A stretch of 34,777 nucleotides of DNA. Origin: Clostridia bacterium (lineage in GTDB: Bacteria > Bacillota > Clostridia > Oscillospirales > Acutalibacteraceae). Positions 15,494 to 23,043 of the stretch are shown here, one piece after another. Made by a program: the position numbers and the translations under genes. The notes under the pieces are model-generated. The model was not told the origin of the DNA. It was given only the letters and a program-made list of their open reading frames with translations, and ran no database searches. The DNA is taken from positions 1 to 34,777 of the forward strand of contig JAFRZS010000042.1 of the NCBI GenBank assembly GCA_017442445.1. The letters run 5' to 3'. Position 1 is the stretch's first letter. Every line of letters starts with the position of its first letter.

Positions 15494-16141
15494 ATGATGA
15501 ATAATAATCATTGGAACGAAAAAACATGGTATGTATACGGTACTTCAATGTCAAATCCCGATTGGGGCGGATATGTTGAAACGGTTGAAAAGCTTTCGGG
15601 ACTCAAAGTTGTTAATAATTCAATTCCCGGCGGCTCGATAACACCGAGCGGTTACGGCAAAGGTAATTTGAAACCCAGAATTATGAACATGGATGACGGC
15701 AAAGAAAATGCTGATTTGATAACACTCGAATTACTCCCCAACGAGGGTGCTCCCGTCGGTGATATTTATGCCGAAGATAACGAATCATTCTGCGGCTGCT
15801 TTAATCAGTGCATAAGATATTTGCAGAAAAACACAAACGCACAGATTGTTGTAATCATTATGATAGGCGGCAATCAGCAACGTCCCGAAATTCCCTACAA
15901 CGGTAGAGGAATTACAGAGTTTGAATTTGCGGAAATTATTGAAAGAGTTGCACATTTGAACGGTGTTCCCGTAATAAATGCTTTTGCGGAAAGCGGCTTC
16001 GGTTGGGCAAGAGTTGCTGACAGACATTATCAGGTTGACCAGATTCACTTCAATGAAGTCGGCAGATTGAATATGGGCAAGTTTATCTGGAGTAAGTTAA
16101 AAGACATACCTACATGGGAAACCGAAATAATTGACGATTAA
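15494..16141 (+). CDS. SGNH/GDSL-type hydrolase
   Basis: This 215-residue cytoplasmic protein has the SGNH blocks in order. Block I is YGTSMS with the nucleophile S18, block II GG at 46-47, block III LPNEGAP with N83, and block V VDQIHFNEVG with D182 and H185. The family hydrolyses ester bonds, often O-acetyl groups on sugars or acyl chains. Size and lack of a signal peptide fit a cytosolic carbohydrate esterase acting on imported acetylated oligosaccharides. AAGGTGGTGG precedes a double ATG (15494 and 15497), and either may be used. It is transcribed divergently from the M14-like gene and probably shares its control. Confidence 0.8.
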   Translation: MMNNNHWNEKTWYVYGTSMSNPDWGGYVETVEKLSGLKVVNNSIPGGSITPSGYGKGNLKPRIMNMDDGKENADLITLELLPNEGAPVGDIYAEDNESFCGCFNQCIRYLQKNTNAQIVVIIMIGGNQQRPEIPYNGRGITEFEFAEIIERVAHLNGVPVINAFAESGFGWARVADRHYQVDQIHFNEVGRLNMGKFIWSKLKDIPTWETEIIDD

Positions 16142-16310
16142 ACCGCATAATGACTTTTTTTCTCCCTTGACGTACTTTTGTACGCCGTCGGTCGAAGAAA
16201 AAGCCATTCTACAATTTACTCGCCAATTATTTAAAACAGAGGAAGATTAAACCGCACAACGATTTTTTTCTTTGACGGTACTTCGTCTGACAAGAAGTCC
16301 ATTAACAAAC
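16142..16310. repeat. Imperfect repeated intergenic segments
   Basis: GATTAAACCGCA-AA-GA begins two similar segments, at about 16136-16200 and 16246-16300, each followed by a T-rich run and a TTGACG-TAC core with local inverted repeats (GTAC-ttt-GTAC; GACG-CGTC). The first also has TTTTGTACGCCGTCGG, close to part of the element at 124-210. No gene is visible. It may be a decayed tandem or palindromic repeat family. Confidence 0.45.
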
Positions 16311-16349
16311 AACGCATTTTTTCACTTTACGGCGGTGAGAAAATGCGTT
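16311..16349. terminator. Terminator between SGNH and MFS genes
   Basis: AACGCATTTTTTCAC (16311-16325) pairs with GTGAGAAAATGCGTT (16335-16349) through one wobble, with loop TTTACGGCG. It ends seven bases before the MFS stop codon on the minus strand and probably serves both genes. Confidence 0.7.
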
Positions 16350-16355
16350 ATTTGC

Positions 16356-17612
16356 TTATAACATATTTTTGTTTTTTATGAATGTTTTTCTTGTGTAGAT
16401 AATTGCAATAATTATAAGAGTAAAGCTTATAAATGAAAACAATTGCTGTCCGTAGATATTAAAGCCTAAGAAAGTATTGCCGTTATTCTGAATGTGAGCA
16501 AGTAACGGACTGGTTGCTATTGTTGTAAGTGAACCGAGGGCTCCTGAAAACGCCTGACATACAGCAAGTGAATTTGCTCGTTTGTCGGGGTCTGCATAAT
16601 CGAAAACAAGATTCATTGTACCGCTGCTGATACCGCCCATTGAAATGTAATGGAAAATATAATAAAGCAAAACCATAATTTTTCCGTTACTCGGAGTTGC
16701 AAACATAAAGCACAAAAAGCTGAGTCCGAAGAAAATGAAACACTTTTCCATCATAACAGCAAATGAATGTCTGTCGGCGTATCTGCCCCAGAAACGAGAA
16801 ACGAACATACGGACAAAGCTTCCGACAATATGAACGATGGAAATAAATTTCAGACTGAAACCAAGCTCACTTATCTGATATGTTCCGTAAAAGGATGTCG
16901 AGAAATTTGAAACATGATAAAGAATTAAAACAAACGCAACCTTCAGAACATTTTTATTTGAAAAGGTATCACGGATAGTGGTAGAAAGCTTTTGTTTGTC
17001 AGGCTGAGGAATGTCGGGCTCAACGGTGAGAAACATTGATATTGTATGAAGTATCATTATTACAAAAATGACAACAGCGGATATAATAAATGCGGTTTTT
17101 ATTTCACCCTTTTGAGCGTAAGCGTCAATCACCGCACTCATAGTGAACTGGAATATCATACCGACCAGAAGGGAAATGATTTCCTTGTTGGCAGTAAATC
17201 TGCCTCTTTCGTTATCTTGAACCAAGGACATCATCCATGTCAGTTTTTTCGGATGAGCTGTATAGTAAACGATATAGGCTGTAAAGATTGCAATTATAAA
17301 CAGTGCGCCTTTAAAAGGCTTGTTAGAAAATGAAAGCGGAATAACATACAATGACAAAAACAGAAGCTGATTTATAATACTCAGGACAATAACAAAATTT
17401 TTCATTTTCTTTCTTTGAATGAACATTGAAAAAAGCTGAAAAAGAGCACCGAGTGAAATGAATGAAGTTACGATACCCGTAACGCTGTCGGATATACCTA
17501 AATTTTTTGTAAGCGTTGCAAGAAAAGATGTGCCGACTAAAATTGATATTAAATATTCAAGCGCCGCTTCCGCATTATACATCGCACGGCTGAGCTTTAA
17601 TTTTTTATCCAT
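16356..17612 (-). CDS. Major facilitator superfamily permease
   Basis: A 418-residue protein with about 12 hydrophobic helices, consistent with an MFS transporter. After the second helix there is a short basic loop, QRKKMKN, typical of the cytoplasmic loop 2-3 of the superfamily, and a second basic loop around SRFWGRYADRHSF matches the repeat of that motif at mid-protein (helices 8-9). The substrate is unknown; as the only candidate carbohydrate permease in the island, it may carry sugars or oligosaccharides, but drug or peptide export is equally possible. GAGGTG at 17623-17618 supports the start. It diverges from a small helical protein gene. Confidence 0.82.
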   Translation of the reverse strand: MDKKLKLSRAMYNAEAALEYLISILVGTSFLATLTKNLGISDSVTGIVTSFISLGALFQLFSMFIQRKKMKNFVIVLSIINQLLFLSLYVIPLSFSNKPFKGALFIIAIFTAYIVYYTAHPKKLTWMMSLVQDNERGRFTANKEIISLLVGMIFQFTMSAVIDAYAQKGEIKTAFIISAVVIFVIMILHTISMFLTVEPDIPQPDKQKLSTTIRDTFSNKNVLKVAFVLILYHVSNFSTSFYGTYQISELGFSLKFISIVHIVGSFVRMFVSRFWGRYADRHSFAVMMEKCFIFFGLSFLCFMFATPSNGKIMVLLYYIFHYISMGGISSGTMNLVFDYADPDKRANSLAVCQAFSGALGSLTTIATSPLLAHIQNNGNTFLGFNIYGQQLFSFISFTLIIIAIIYTRKTFIKNKNML

Positions 17613-17634
17613 TGTTTCACCTCAAATCCTTAAG

Positions 17635-17663
17635 ATAATATCATCAATATAAAATAATTGCAA
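17635..17663 (-). promoter_or_regulatory. Promoter of the MFS gene
   Basis: On the minus strand: TTGCAA (17663-17658), 17 bp, TATTAT (17640-17635) with TG-a upstream. TTGCAA is self-complementary, so the box could also serve the plus strand, but the spacing to a -10 box there is poor (about 19-21 bp). Confidence 0.65.
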
Positions 17664-17715
17664 TATTTTTTTGAATTTTGCAGATACTATTTTTAAAAAG
17701 CAAAGGAGAAAGAAC

Positions 17716-18150
17716 ATGATAGAACAAGATACAATAAAATTATTACGCGAATGTGATGCGGGAGTTAAGATGGGAGTATCCTCAATTGATGATGTTCTGA
17801 AATATGTAAAGAGTGAGGCGTACAGAAATTTTCTTCTTGACTGCAAAAAGGAACATGAACAATTAGACCGCGAAATTCAGGAACAGCTTGACAAATTTAA
17901 TGACGAAGGCAAAAATCCTAATCCGATGGCAAAGGGAATGTCCTGGATGAAAACCAATATCAAAATAACATTAGATGCTTCAGACAGCACGATTGCAGAT
18001 TTGATGACAGACGGTTGCAACATGGGAGTAAAATCGTTAAACAGATATCTCAATGAGTATAAAGCGGCTGATGAGTTTTCAAAAGACATTTGCAAAAGGC
18101 TTATAAATCTTGAAGAAAAACTGACAATTCAGTCAAGAAAATTTTTATAA
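17716..18150 (+). CDS. Small all-helical protein of unknown function
   Basis: The 144-residue product has no signal peptide or membrane segment and predicts four or five amphipathic helices (for example KLLRECDAGVKMGVSSIDDVL, YRNFLLDCKKEHEQLDREIQ, and the final KAADEFSKDICKRLINLEEKL). This layout resembles ferritin-like or four-helix-bundle proteins seen as hypotheticals in Clostridia. I see no complete E-x-x-H di-iron signature, so a metal role is not supported. AAAGGAG at 17702-17708 sets the start; the frame's upstream extension is not needed. It ends 68 bases before the S15 operon and may be a separate unit, since a promoter lies in that gap. Confidence 0.65.
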   Translation: MIEQDTIKLLRECDAGVKMGVSSIDDVLKYVKSEAYRNFLLDCKKEHEQLDREIQEQLDKFNDEGKNPNPMAKGMSWMKTNIKITLDASDSTIADLMTDGCNMGVKSLNRYLNEYKAADEFSKDICKRLINLEEKLTIQSRKFL

Positions 18151-18156
18151 ATACAG

Positions 18157-18208
18157 TTCACATATCGCCTGTTTTGTGCTACAATTACACTAATAGTACA
18201 AAAACAGG
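18157..18208 (+). promoter_or_regulatory. Promoter and operator-like inverted repeat of the S15/GH operon
   Basis: TTCACA (18157-18162), 17 bp, TACAAT (18180-18185). CCTGTTTTGT (18168-18177) and ACAAAAACAGG (18198-18208) form an inverted repeat with one extra A, bracketing the -10 box and transcription start. That is a good position for a repressor. The gap between the arms is 20 bases. Confidence 0.6.
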
Positions 18209-18218
18209 TGGTTTTATT

Positions 18219-19787
18219 ATGAGCAATTTCTTCTCTAAGTACGAATATCTTGAATCTGCAGGAAATGAAATTTTTACAATCATATTTCGACCGACGGAAG
18301 AAGGAAAATTTCCGACAGTAATTTTCCGCAGTCCTTATGTCTGGGAATATGAAAAAAAGACAGAGGAAGAGGTACTTGAAATTTATAAAAAGGAATATAC
18401 TCCGTGGGTTGAAAGAGGTTACGCAGTAATCTGTCAGCACTGCAGAGGTACAGGAAAAAGCAAGGGAGATTTTTTACCGTTCATCTGTGACAGAGAAGAC
18501 GGACTCAATGTTCAGGAGTGGGTAAGACATCAGAGCTTTTACAACGGTGAAATTTATCTTGTTGGCGGCAGTTATACAGCTTGTGTTCATTTTGAAACAG
18601 CACCGTTTGCTGATGACATCAAAGGCGTTATTACAACCGTTCACGACAGTGACAGATATAATTTCAGCTTCCGCAACGGAAACTTCAAAAAGAATTTATT
18701 GGGCTGCTGGTATGTTGACTTTTACAAGGCAAAATCGGGAATGAAAAAGAATAAATCTCCCGATATGTTTGAAATGGTACCCCTTAAAGATTTTACGGAA
18801 ACAGTATTTGGTGAGAAGAATGAAGGTCTGGGTGAATTTTTCAGAAATCCCGATCCGAAAAGTGATTTCTGGGAAACACAGCTCGGCGGTAAATATCCGA
18901 AACACGCACTTGAAAATATAGATATTCCTGTTCTTATAACGACTGCGTTTTACGATATTTTTGCAGGCGGAGTTTTTGATATGTGGTATAACATGGACGA
19001 AAGAGCAAAGAAAAAATCTGCGCTGATCGTAACTCCTTATAACCATGGTGACGGATATGATGAAAATACCGTTAAATTTGAAAACGGAGCAAGAATTGAA
19101 AAATTCGGTGAACACTACTTAATTGATTGGATAGATTATGTAAGAGGCAAAAAAGAACCTTATGTTCCTCTCGGCAAGGTTACATATTACAGAGCATTTG
19201 AAAACGGCTGGACAACAGACGATTTTGATTTTGCTACAGGCAGAATGGATATTACAATTGGCGACAAGGATGTAACATATAAATATGACCCCGATAATGC
19301 ACCGTCATTCCTCGGCGGATTATCCTGCGGCTTCGGCGGATCGGTTTTTCAGGAAGAACCTTATAAGAGAGATGATATCGTAACTGTTTATACAGAGCCT
19401 TTCTCGGAAGATGTTTTCGTAAAAGGTAAAATGTCGGCAAAGCTCAAAGTAAAATCCGATTGCGAGGACACAGCATTTTATATAAGATTAAGCCTTACAA
19501 AAGACGGCAGAGATTTAGGAATAAGAGATGATATAACTTCTCTGTGCTTCCAGTTGGGTGACTATGAACCGAACAGCGAAGTGACACTTGATTTTACATT
19601 TGATGAACACGCATTCGCAATTAAAAAAGGTGAGAAGCTGAGAATTGATATTTCTTCAGCTGACAAAGAGCATTACATTCCGCACACAAACACAAAGGGC
19701 GCATTACACGAGCGCAATTCAAAGAAAATTGCAAACAATACGGTATATTTAAGCGAGTCTGTTCTGACTTTACCGATAGAAGAATAA
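18219..19787 (+). CDS. CocE/NonD (S15-type) alpha/beta hydrolase, copy 1
   Basis: The 522-residue protein joins an S15/CocE alpha/beta-hydrolase domain (about 1-330) to the C-terminal jelly-roll of X-Pro dipeptidyl-peptidases (about 350-520). The triad is visible: S118 in VGGSYTA, D246 in AFYDIF, H276 in PYNHGD. QHCRGTGKSKG (73-83) is the usual oxyanion-side motif. The family contains peptidases, esterases and antibiotic acylases, so the substrate is open. There is no signal peptide, so it acts in the cytoplasm. ATG at 18219 follows AGGTGG; upstream in-frame codons lie in the promoter. It heads an operon of five genes with gaps of 13-21 bases. Confidence 0.87.
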   Translation: MSNFFSKYEYLESAGNEIFTIIFRPTEEGKFPTVIFRSPYVWEYEKKTEEEVLEIYKKEYTPWVERGYAVICQHCRGTGKSKGDFLPFICDREDGLNVQEWVRHQSFYNGEIYLVGGSYTACVHFETAPFADDIKGVITTVHDSDRYNFSFRNGNFKKNLLGCWYVDFYKAKSGMKKNKSPDMFEMVPLKDFTETVFGEKNEGLGEFFRNPDPKSDFWETQLGGKYPKHALENIDIPVLITTAFYDIFAGGVFDMWYNMDERAKKKSALIVTPYNHGDGYDENTVKFENGARIEKFGEHYLIDWIDYVRGKKEPYVPLGKVTYYRAFENGWTTDDFDFATGRMDITIGDKDVTYKYDPDNAPSFLGGLSCGFGGSVFQEEPYKRDDIVTVYTEPFSEDVFVKGKMSAKLKVKSDCEDTAFYIRLSLTKDGRDLGIRDDITSLCFQLGDYEPNSEVTLDFTFDEHAFAIKKGEKLRIDISSADKEHYIPHTNTKGALHERNSKKIANNTVYLSESVLTLPIEE

Positions 19788-19808
19788 AAAGAAATTGGTG
19801 GTATTATT

Positions 19809-21440
19809 ATGAAAAATTCTCAGGAAATTTACATTACCGATAAAGCGATGAACAGCAGTGACTGTAATATCGTCAAGAAAGATTTTTCTGTAACTTATGA
19901 GTATTTGGAGTCAGAAGGGTACAGGCTTTTCACAGCAATACTCAAGCCTTCAGAGGAAGGGAAATTTCCTACGGTTATCATGCGCAATCCGTATCTTGAA
20001 ATGTATGAAAACTCAACCGAACAGGAAGTACTTGACGTATATCGCAAAGACTATGAACACTGGATAAACAGAGGCTATGCCGTAGTTTATCAGCACTGCA
20101 GAGGTGAGGGCAAAAGTGAAGGAGAGTTCATTCCGTTTATTTATGAAAATACAGACGGCAGAAATCTTCAGGAATGGATAAGACATCAGAACTTCTATAA
20201 CGGAGAAATGTATCTTGTCGGCGGAAGCTACACCAATATCGTTCATGTTGAAACCGCACCGTTTGCAGATGATATCAAGGGTATAATTATTTCTGTAAAT
20301 GACTGCAACAGATATAATATGATTTACAGAAACGGTGTGTTTAAAAGAGGTCTTTTCGGCGGCTGGTATATTGATATGTACAAGTCAAAGTCACACATGA
20401 AGAAAAACAGAAGTGACAAGATGTTTGAAATAGTACCGTTCAAAGATTTACCTGAAACAGTGTTCGGTGAAAAAGATGAATATATGTTGCAGTTTATAAA
20501 AAATCCCGACCCGAAAAGTGATTTCTGGAATACAATGCTCGGCGGAGTTCATATAAAAGAAGCGGTCAGAAATGAAAATGTTCCCGTATTGCTTCACACA
20601 GCATTCAATGACATTTTCCTTGGCGGAAATTTTGATATGTGGGACAGCCTGACAGATACTTTAAAAGCGAAATCAGCATTTCTTTTGTCGCCCTATGACC
20701 ACGGAGATGTATGCTCCGAGTTCGGATATCATTTTGAAAACGGTACCTGCAAAGAACAGTTCGGTAACGATTTCCAGATAGATTGGATTGACTATTTAAG
20801 AGGCAAGAGAGAAGCTCCGTTTGAACCGGGCAAGGTTACATATTTCAGATCATTTGAAAACGGCTGGACTACCGATGAATTTGAAAGAGGAAAAAATAAA
20901 ATTGATATCACAGTCGGAGAAGGCGAAGCTTCATACAAATATGACCCCGATAATGCACCCAGCTTTGCAGGAGGATTGTCGTGTAATTTCGGAGGCTCAC
21001 TTTATCAGAAGGAGCCTTATCAGAGAGATGACATAATTACCGTCTATACAGATGAATTTTCAGAAGATGTTTTTGTAAAAGGTAAAATGAAAGCAAAACT
21101 CAAAGTAAAATCAGACTGCGAGGATACAGCATTTTATGTCAGAATCAGCCTTACAAAAGACGGTAGGGATTTAGGTATCAGAGATGATATAAGAACTTTG
21201 TGCTTTGAACTCGGTGATTATGAACCGAACAGTGAAGTCACACTTGACTTTACATTTGATGACCACGCTTTCCTTATCAGGAAAGGTGAAAAATTAAGAA
21301 TCGATATAACATCGGCAGACAGAATTCATTATGTGCCGCACACAAATACAAAAGGTCCGTACTATGAATGCACTCAAAAGAAAATTGCGAATAATACGGT
21401 ATATCTTTCAGAATCGGTTTTAACATTACCGACAGAATAA
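19809..21440 (+). CDS. CocE/NonD (S15-type) alpha/beta hydrolase, copy 2
   Basis: This 543-residue paralogue of the preceding gene has a 20-residue N-terminal extension (KNSQEIYITDKAMNSSDCN) absent from the other two copies. The triad is intact: S140 in VGGSYTN, D268 in AFNDIF, H298 in PYDHGD. QHCRGEGKSEG is kept. Its C-terminal jelly-roll is nearly the same as copy 1 (LTKDGRDLGIRDDI in both), whereas the cap region around residues 170-250 differs more. TTGGTGG lies before the ATG. It is co-transcribed, 21 bases after copy 1. Confidence 0.87.
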   Translation: MKNSQEIYITDKAMNSSDCNIVKKDFSVTYEYLESEGYRLFTAILKPSEEGKFPTVIMRNPYLEMYENSTEQEVLDVYRKDYEHWINRGYAVVYQHCRGEGKSEGEFIPFIYENTDGRNLQEWIRHQNFYNGEMYLVGGSYTNIVHVETAPFADDIKGIIISVNDCNRYNMIYRNGVFKRGLFGGWYIDMYKSKSHMKKNRSDKMFEIVPFKDLPETVFGEKDEYMLQFIKNPDPKSDFWNTMLGGVHIKEAVRNENVPVLLHTAFNDIFLGGNFDMWDSLTDTLKAKSAFLLSPYDHGDVCSEFGYHFENGTCKEQFGNDFQIDWIDYLRGKREAPFEPGKVTYFRSFENGWTTDEFERGKNKIDITVGEGEASYKYDPDNAPSFAGGLSCNFGGSLYQKEPYQRDDIITVYTDEFSEDVFVKGKMKAKLKVKSDCEDTAFYVRISLTKDGRDLGIRDDIRTLCFELGDYEPNSEVTLDFTFDDHAFLIRKGEKLRIDITSADRIHYVPHTNTKGPYYECTQKKIANNTVYLSESVLTLPTE

Positions 21441-21453
21441 TAAAGGTGATTTT

Positions 21454-23028
21454 ATGAGTGAATTTTTCTCGGAATACAAGTATCTTGAATCATCAGGCGG
21501 AGGACTTTTTACGGTGATATTAAAGCCGTCAGTACAGGGTAAATTTCCGACTGCAATTTTCAGGAATCCGTATGTTCAGCTGTTTGAAAAAACCGAAGAA
21601 GATGAGATAGTAAAGCTTTATCTCAAAGAGATGACACCGTGGCTTGAAAACGGATATGCCGTTGTAATGCAACACTGCAGAGGTCAGGGAAAAAGCGAGG
21701 GAGATTTTATTCCCTTTACATACGAAAGAGAAGACGGACTCAATCTTCAGAAATGGGTAAGACAACAGCCGTTTTATAACGGAGAAATTTTCCTTGTGGG
21801 TATCAGCTATACAAGTCTTGTGCATTGTGATACCGCACCTTATGCCGACGACATAAAAGCGATGATTTCTTCCGTTCACGATTGCAACAGATATAATTTT
21901 GTTTACCGTAACGGCGTATTTAAAAACGGACTTTTCGGTGAGTGGTATTCAAAAAATTATAAAGCGAAAACAATCAAAAAAAGAAACTACAATCCTGACA
22001 CATCATTTAAGGTTTTACCGTTTAAAAATTTTTCAGAAGCTGTTGTGGGTGAAGACAGTGAACTCTTTACAACTATATTGACAGCGTCCGACCCCGACCA
22101 CGAATTCTGGTCAACTCTGCAAGGCGGAAAATATACAAGAACTGCGGTCAGGGATATAAATGTTCCGGTGTTGCTGACAACGGGCTTCAATGATATTTTT
22201 GTCGGTGGAATTTTTGAGATGTGGAGAAACATCAGAAACAAAGACGCTAAAGAAAAGAGTGCTCTTGTTGTATCTCCGTATGACCATGTTGATGATTTCA
22301 GTAAGGATAATTCTATCTGCTTTGAAAACGGAAAACGCGGAGAACAATTCGGTTGGAGTTATGAAATTGATTGGTTGAATTATGTAAGAGGACTTCGTCC
22401 CTCTCCGTTTGAAAACGGTAAGGTTACCTATTACAGAATGTTTGAAAATAAATGGGCAACTGATAATTTTGAATACGGAAAAAAGAATGTGAATATCACT
22501 CTTGGTGATAAAGAAGTTACATATAAATATGACCCTGAAAATGCGCCGTCATTTCTCGGCGGATTGTCCTGTAATTTCGGTGGCGGAATGTTTCAGAATA
22601 AACCGTATCAGAGAGATGATGTAATTACAGTTTATACGGATAAGTTTTCGGAAGACACCTTTGTGAAGGGTAAAATGAAAGCAAAGCTTAAAGTAAAATC
22701 CGATTGCGAGGATACTGCATTTTATATCCGTATAAGTATCGCAAACGGAGAAAAAGATTTCGGAATAAGAGATGATATAAAAACATTGTGCTTTGAATTA
22801 GGTGACTATGTTCCGGATACGGAAGTATTCCTTGATTTCACCTTTGATGAACACGCATTTCTTGTTAAAAAGGGTGAGAAATTAAGGATAGATATTGCTT
22901 CTGCAAATGATCTTTATTTTCTCAATCACACGAATTTCAAAGGTGCTTATTACGAACAGACAAAAACAAAAACCGCAAATAATACAGTATATCTTTCAGA
23001 GTCGGTTTTAACATTACCGACAGAATAA
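21454..23028 (+). CDS. CocE/NonD (S15-type) alpha/beta hydrolase, copy 3
   Basis: The third paralogue, 524 residues, is colinear with copy 1. The triad is S118 in VGISYTS (Ile replaces Gly before the Ser), D247 in GFNDIF and H278 in PYDHVD. The cap has changed most here (KNYKAKTIKKRNYN, VVGEDSELFTTILTASDPDHE), and in the jelly-roll LTKDGRDLGIRDD becomes IANGEKDFGIRDD. This suggests a shifted substrate pocket. AAAGGTG precedes the ATG, and the gene starts 13 bases after copy 2. All three end in the same string, NNTVYLSESVLTLP. Confidence 0.87.
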   Translation: MSEFFSEYKYLESSGGGLFTVILKPSVQGKFPTAIFRNPYVQLFEKTEEDEIVKLYLKEMTPWLENGYAVVMQHCRGQGKSEGDFIPFTYEREDGLNLQKWVRQQPFYNGEIFLVGISYTSLVHCDTAPYADDIKAMISSVHDCNRYNFVYRNGVFKNGLFGEWYSKNYKAKTIKKRNYNPDTSFKVLPFKNFSEAVVGEDSELFTTILTASDPDHEFWSTLQGGKYTRTAVRDINVPVLLTTGFNDIFVGGIFEMWRNIRNKDAKEKSALVVSPYDHVDDFSKDNSICFENGKRGEQFGWSYEIDWLNYVRGLRPSPFENGKVTYYRMFENKWATDNFEYGKKNVNITLGDKEVTYKYDPENAPSFLGGLSCNFGGGMFQNKPYQRDDVITVYTDKFSEDTFVKGKMKAKLKVKSDCEDTAFYIRISIANGEKDFGIRDDIKTLCFELGDYVPDTEVFLDFTFDEHAFLVKKGEKLRIDIASANDLYFLNHTNFKGAYYEQTKTKTANNTVYLSESVLTLPTE

Positions 23029-23043
23029 AGCGAGGTTTTTATA

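Noticed and set aside
17658..17690. A plus-strand promoter for the 144-residue helical protein using TTGCAA
   Set aside because: The spacing to the nearest -10-like hexamer is 19-21 bp, too long to call with confidence.
18696..19115. A 139-codon minus-strand frame inside S15 copy 1
   Set aside because: It is antisense to a clear coding gene with an intact triad. Similar frames inside copies 2 and 3 and the other long genes are shadows as well.
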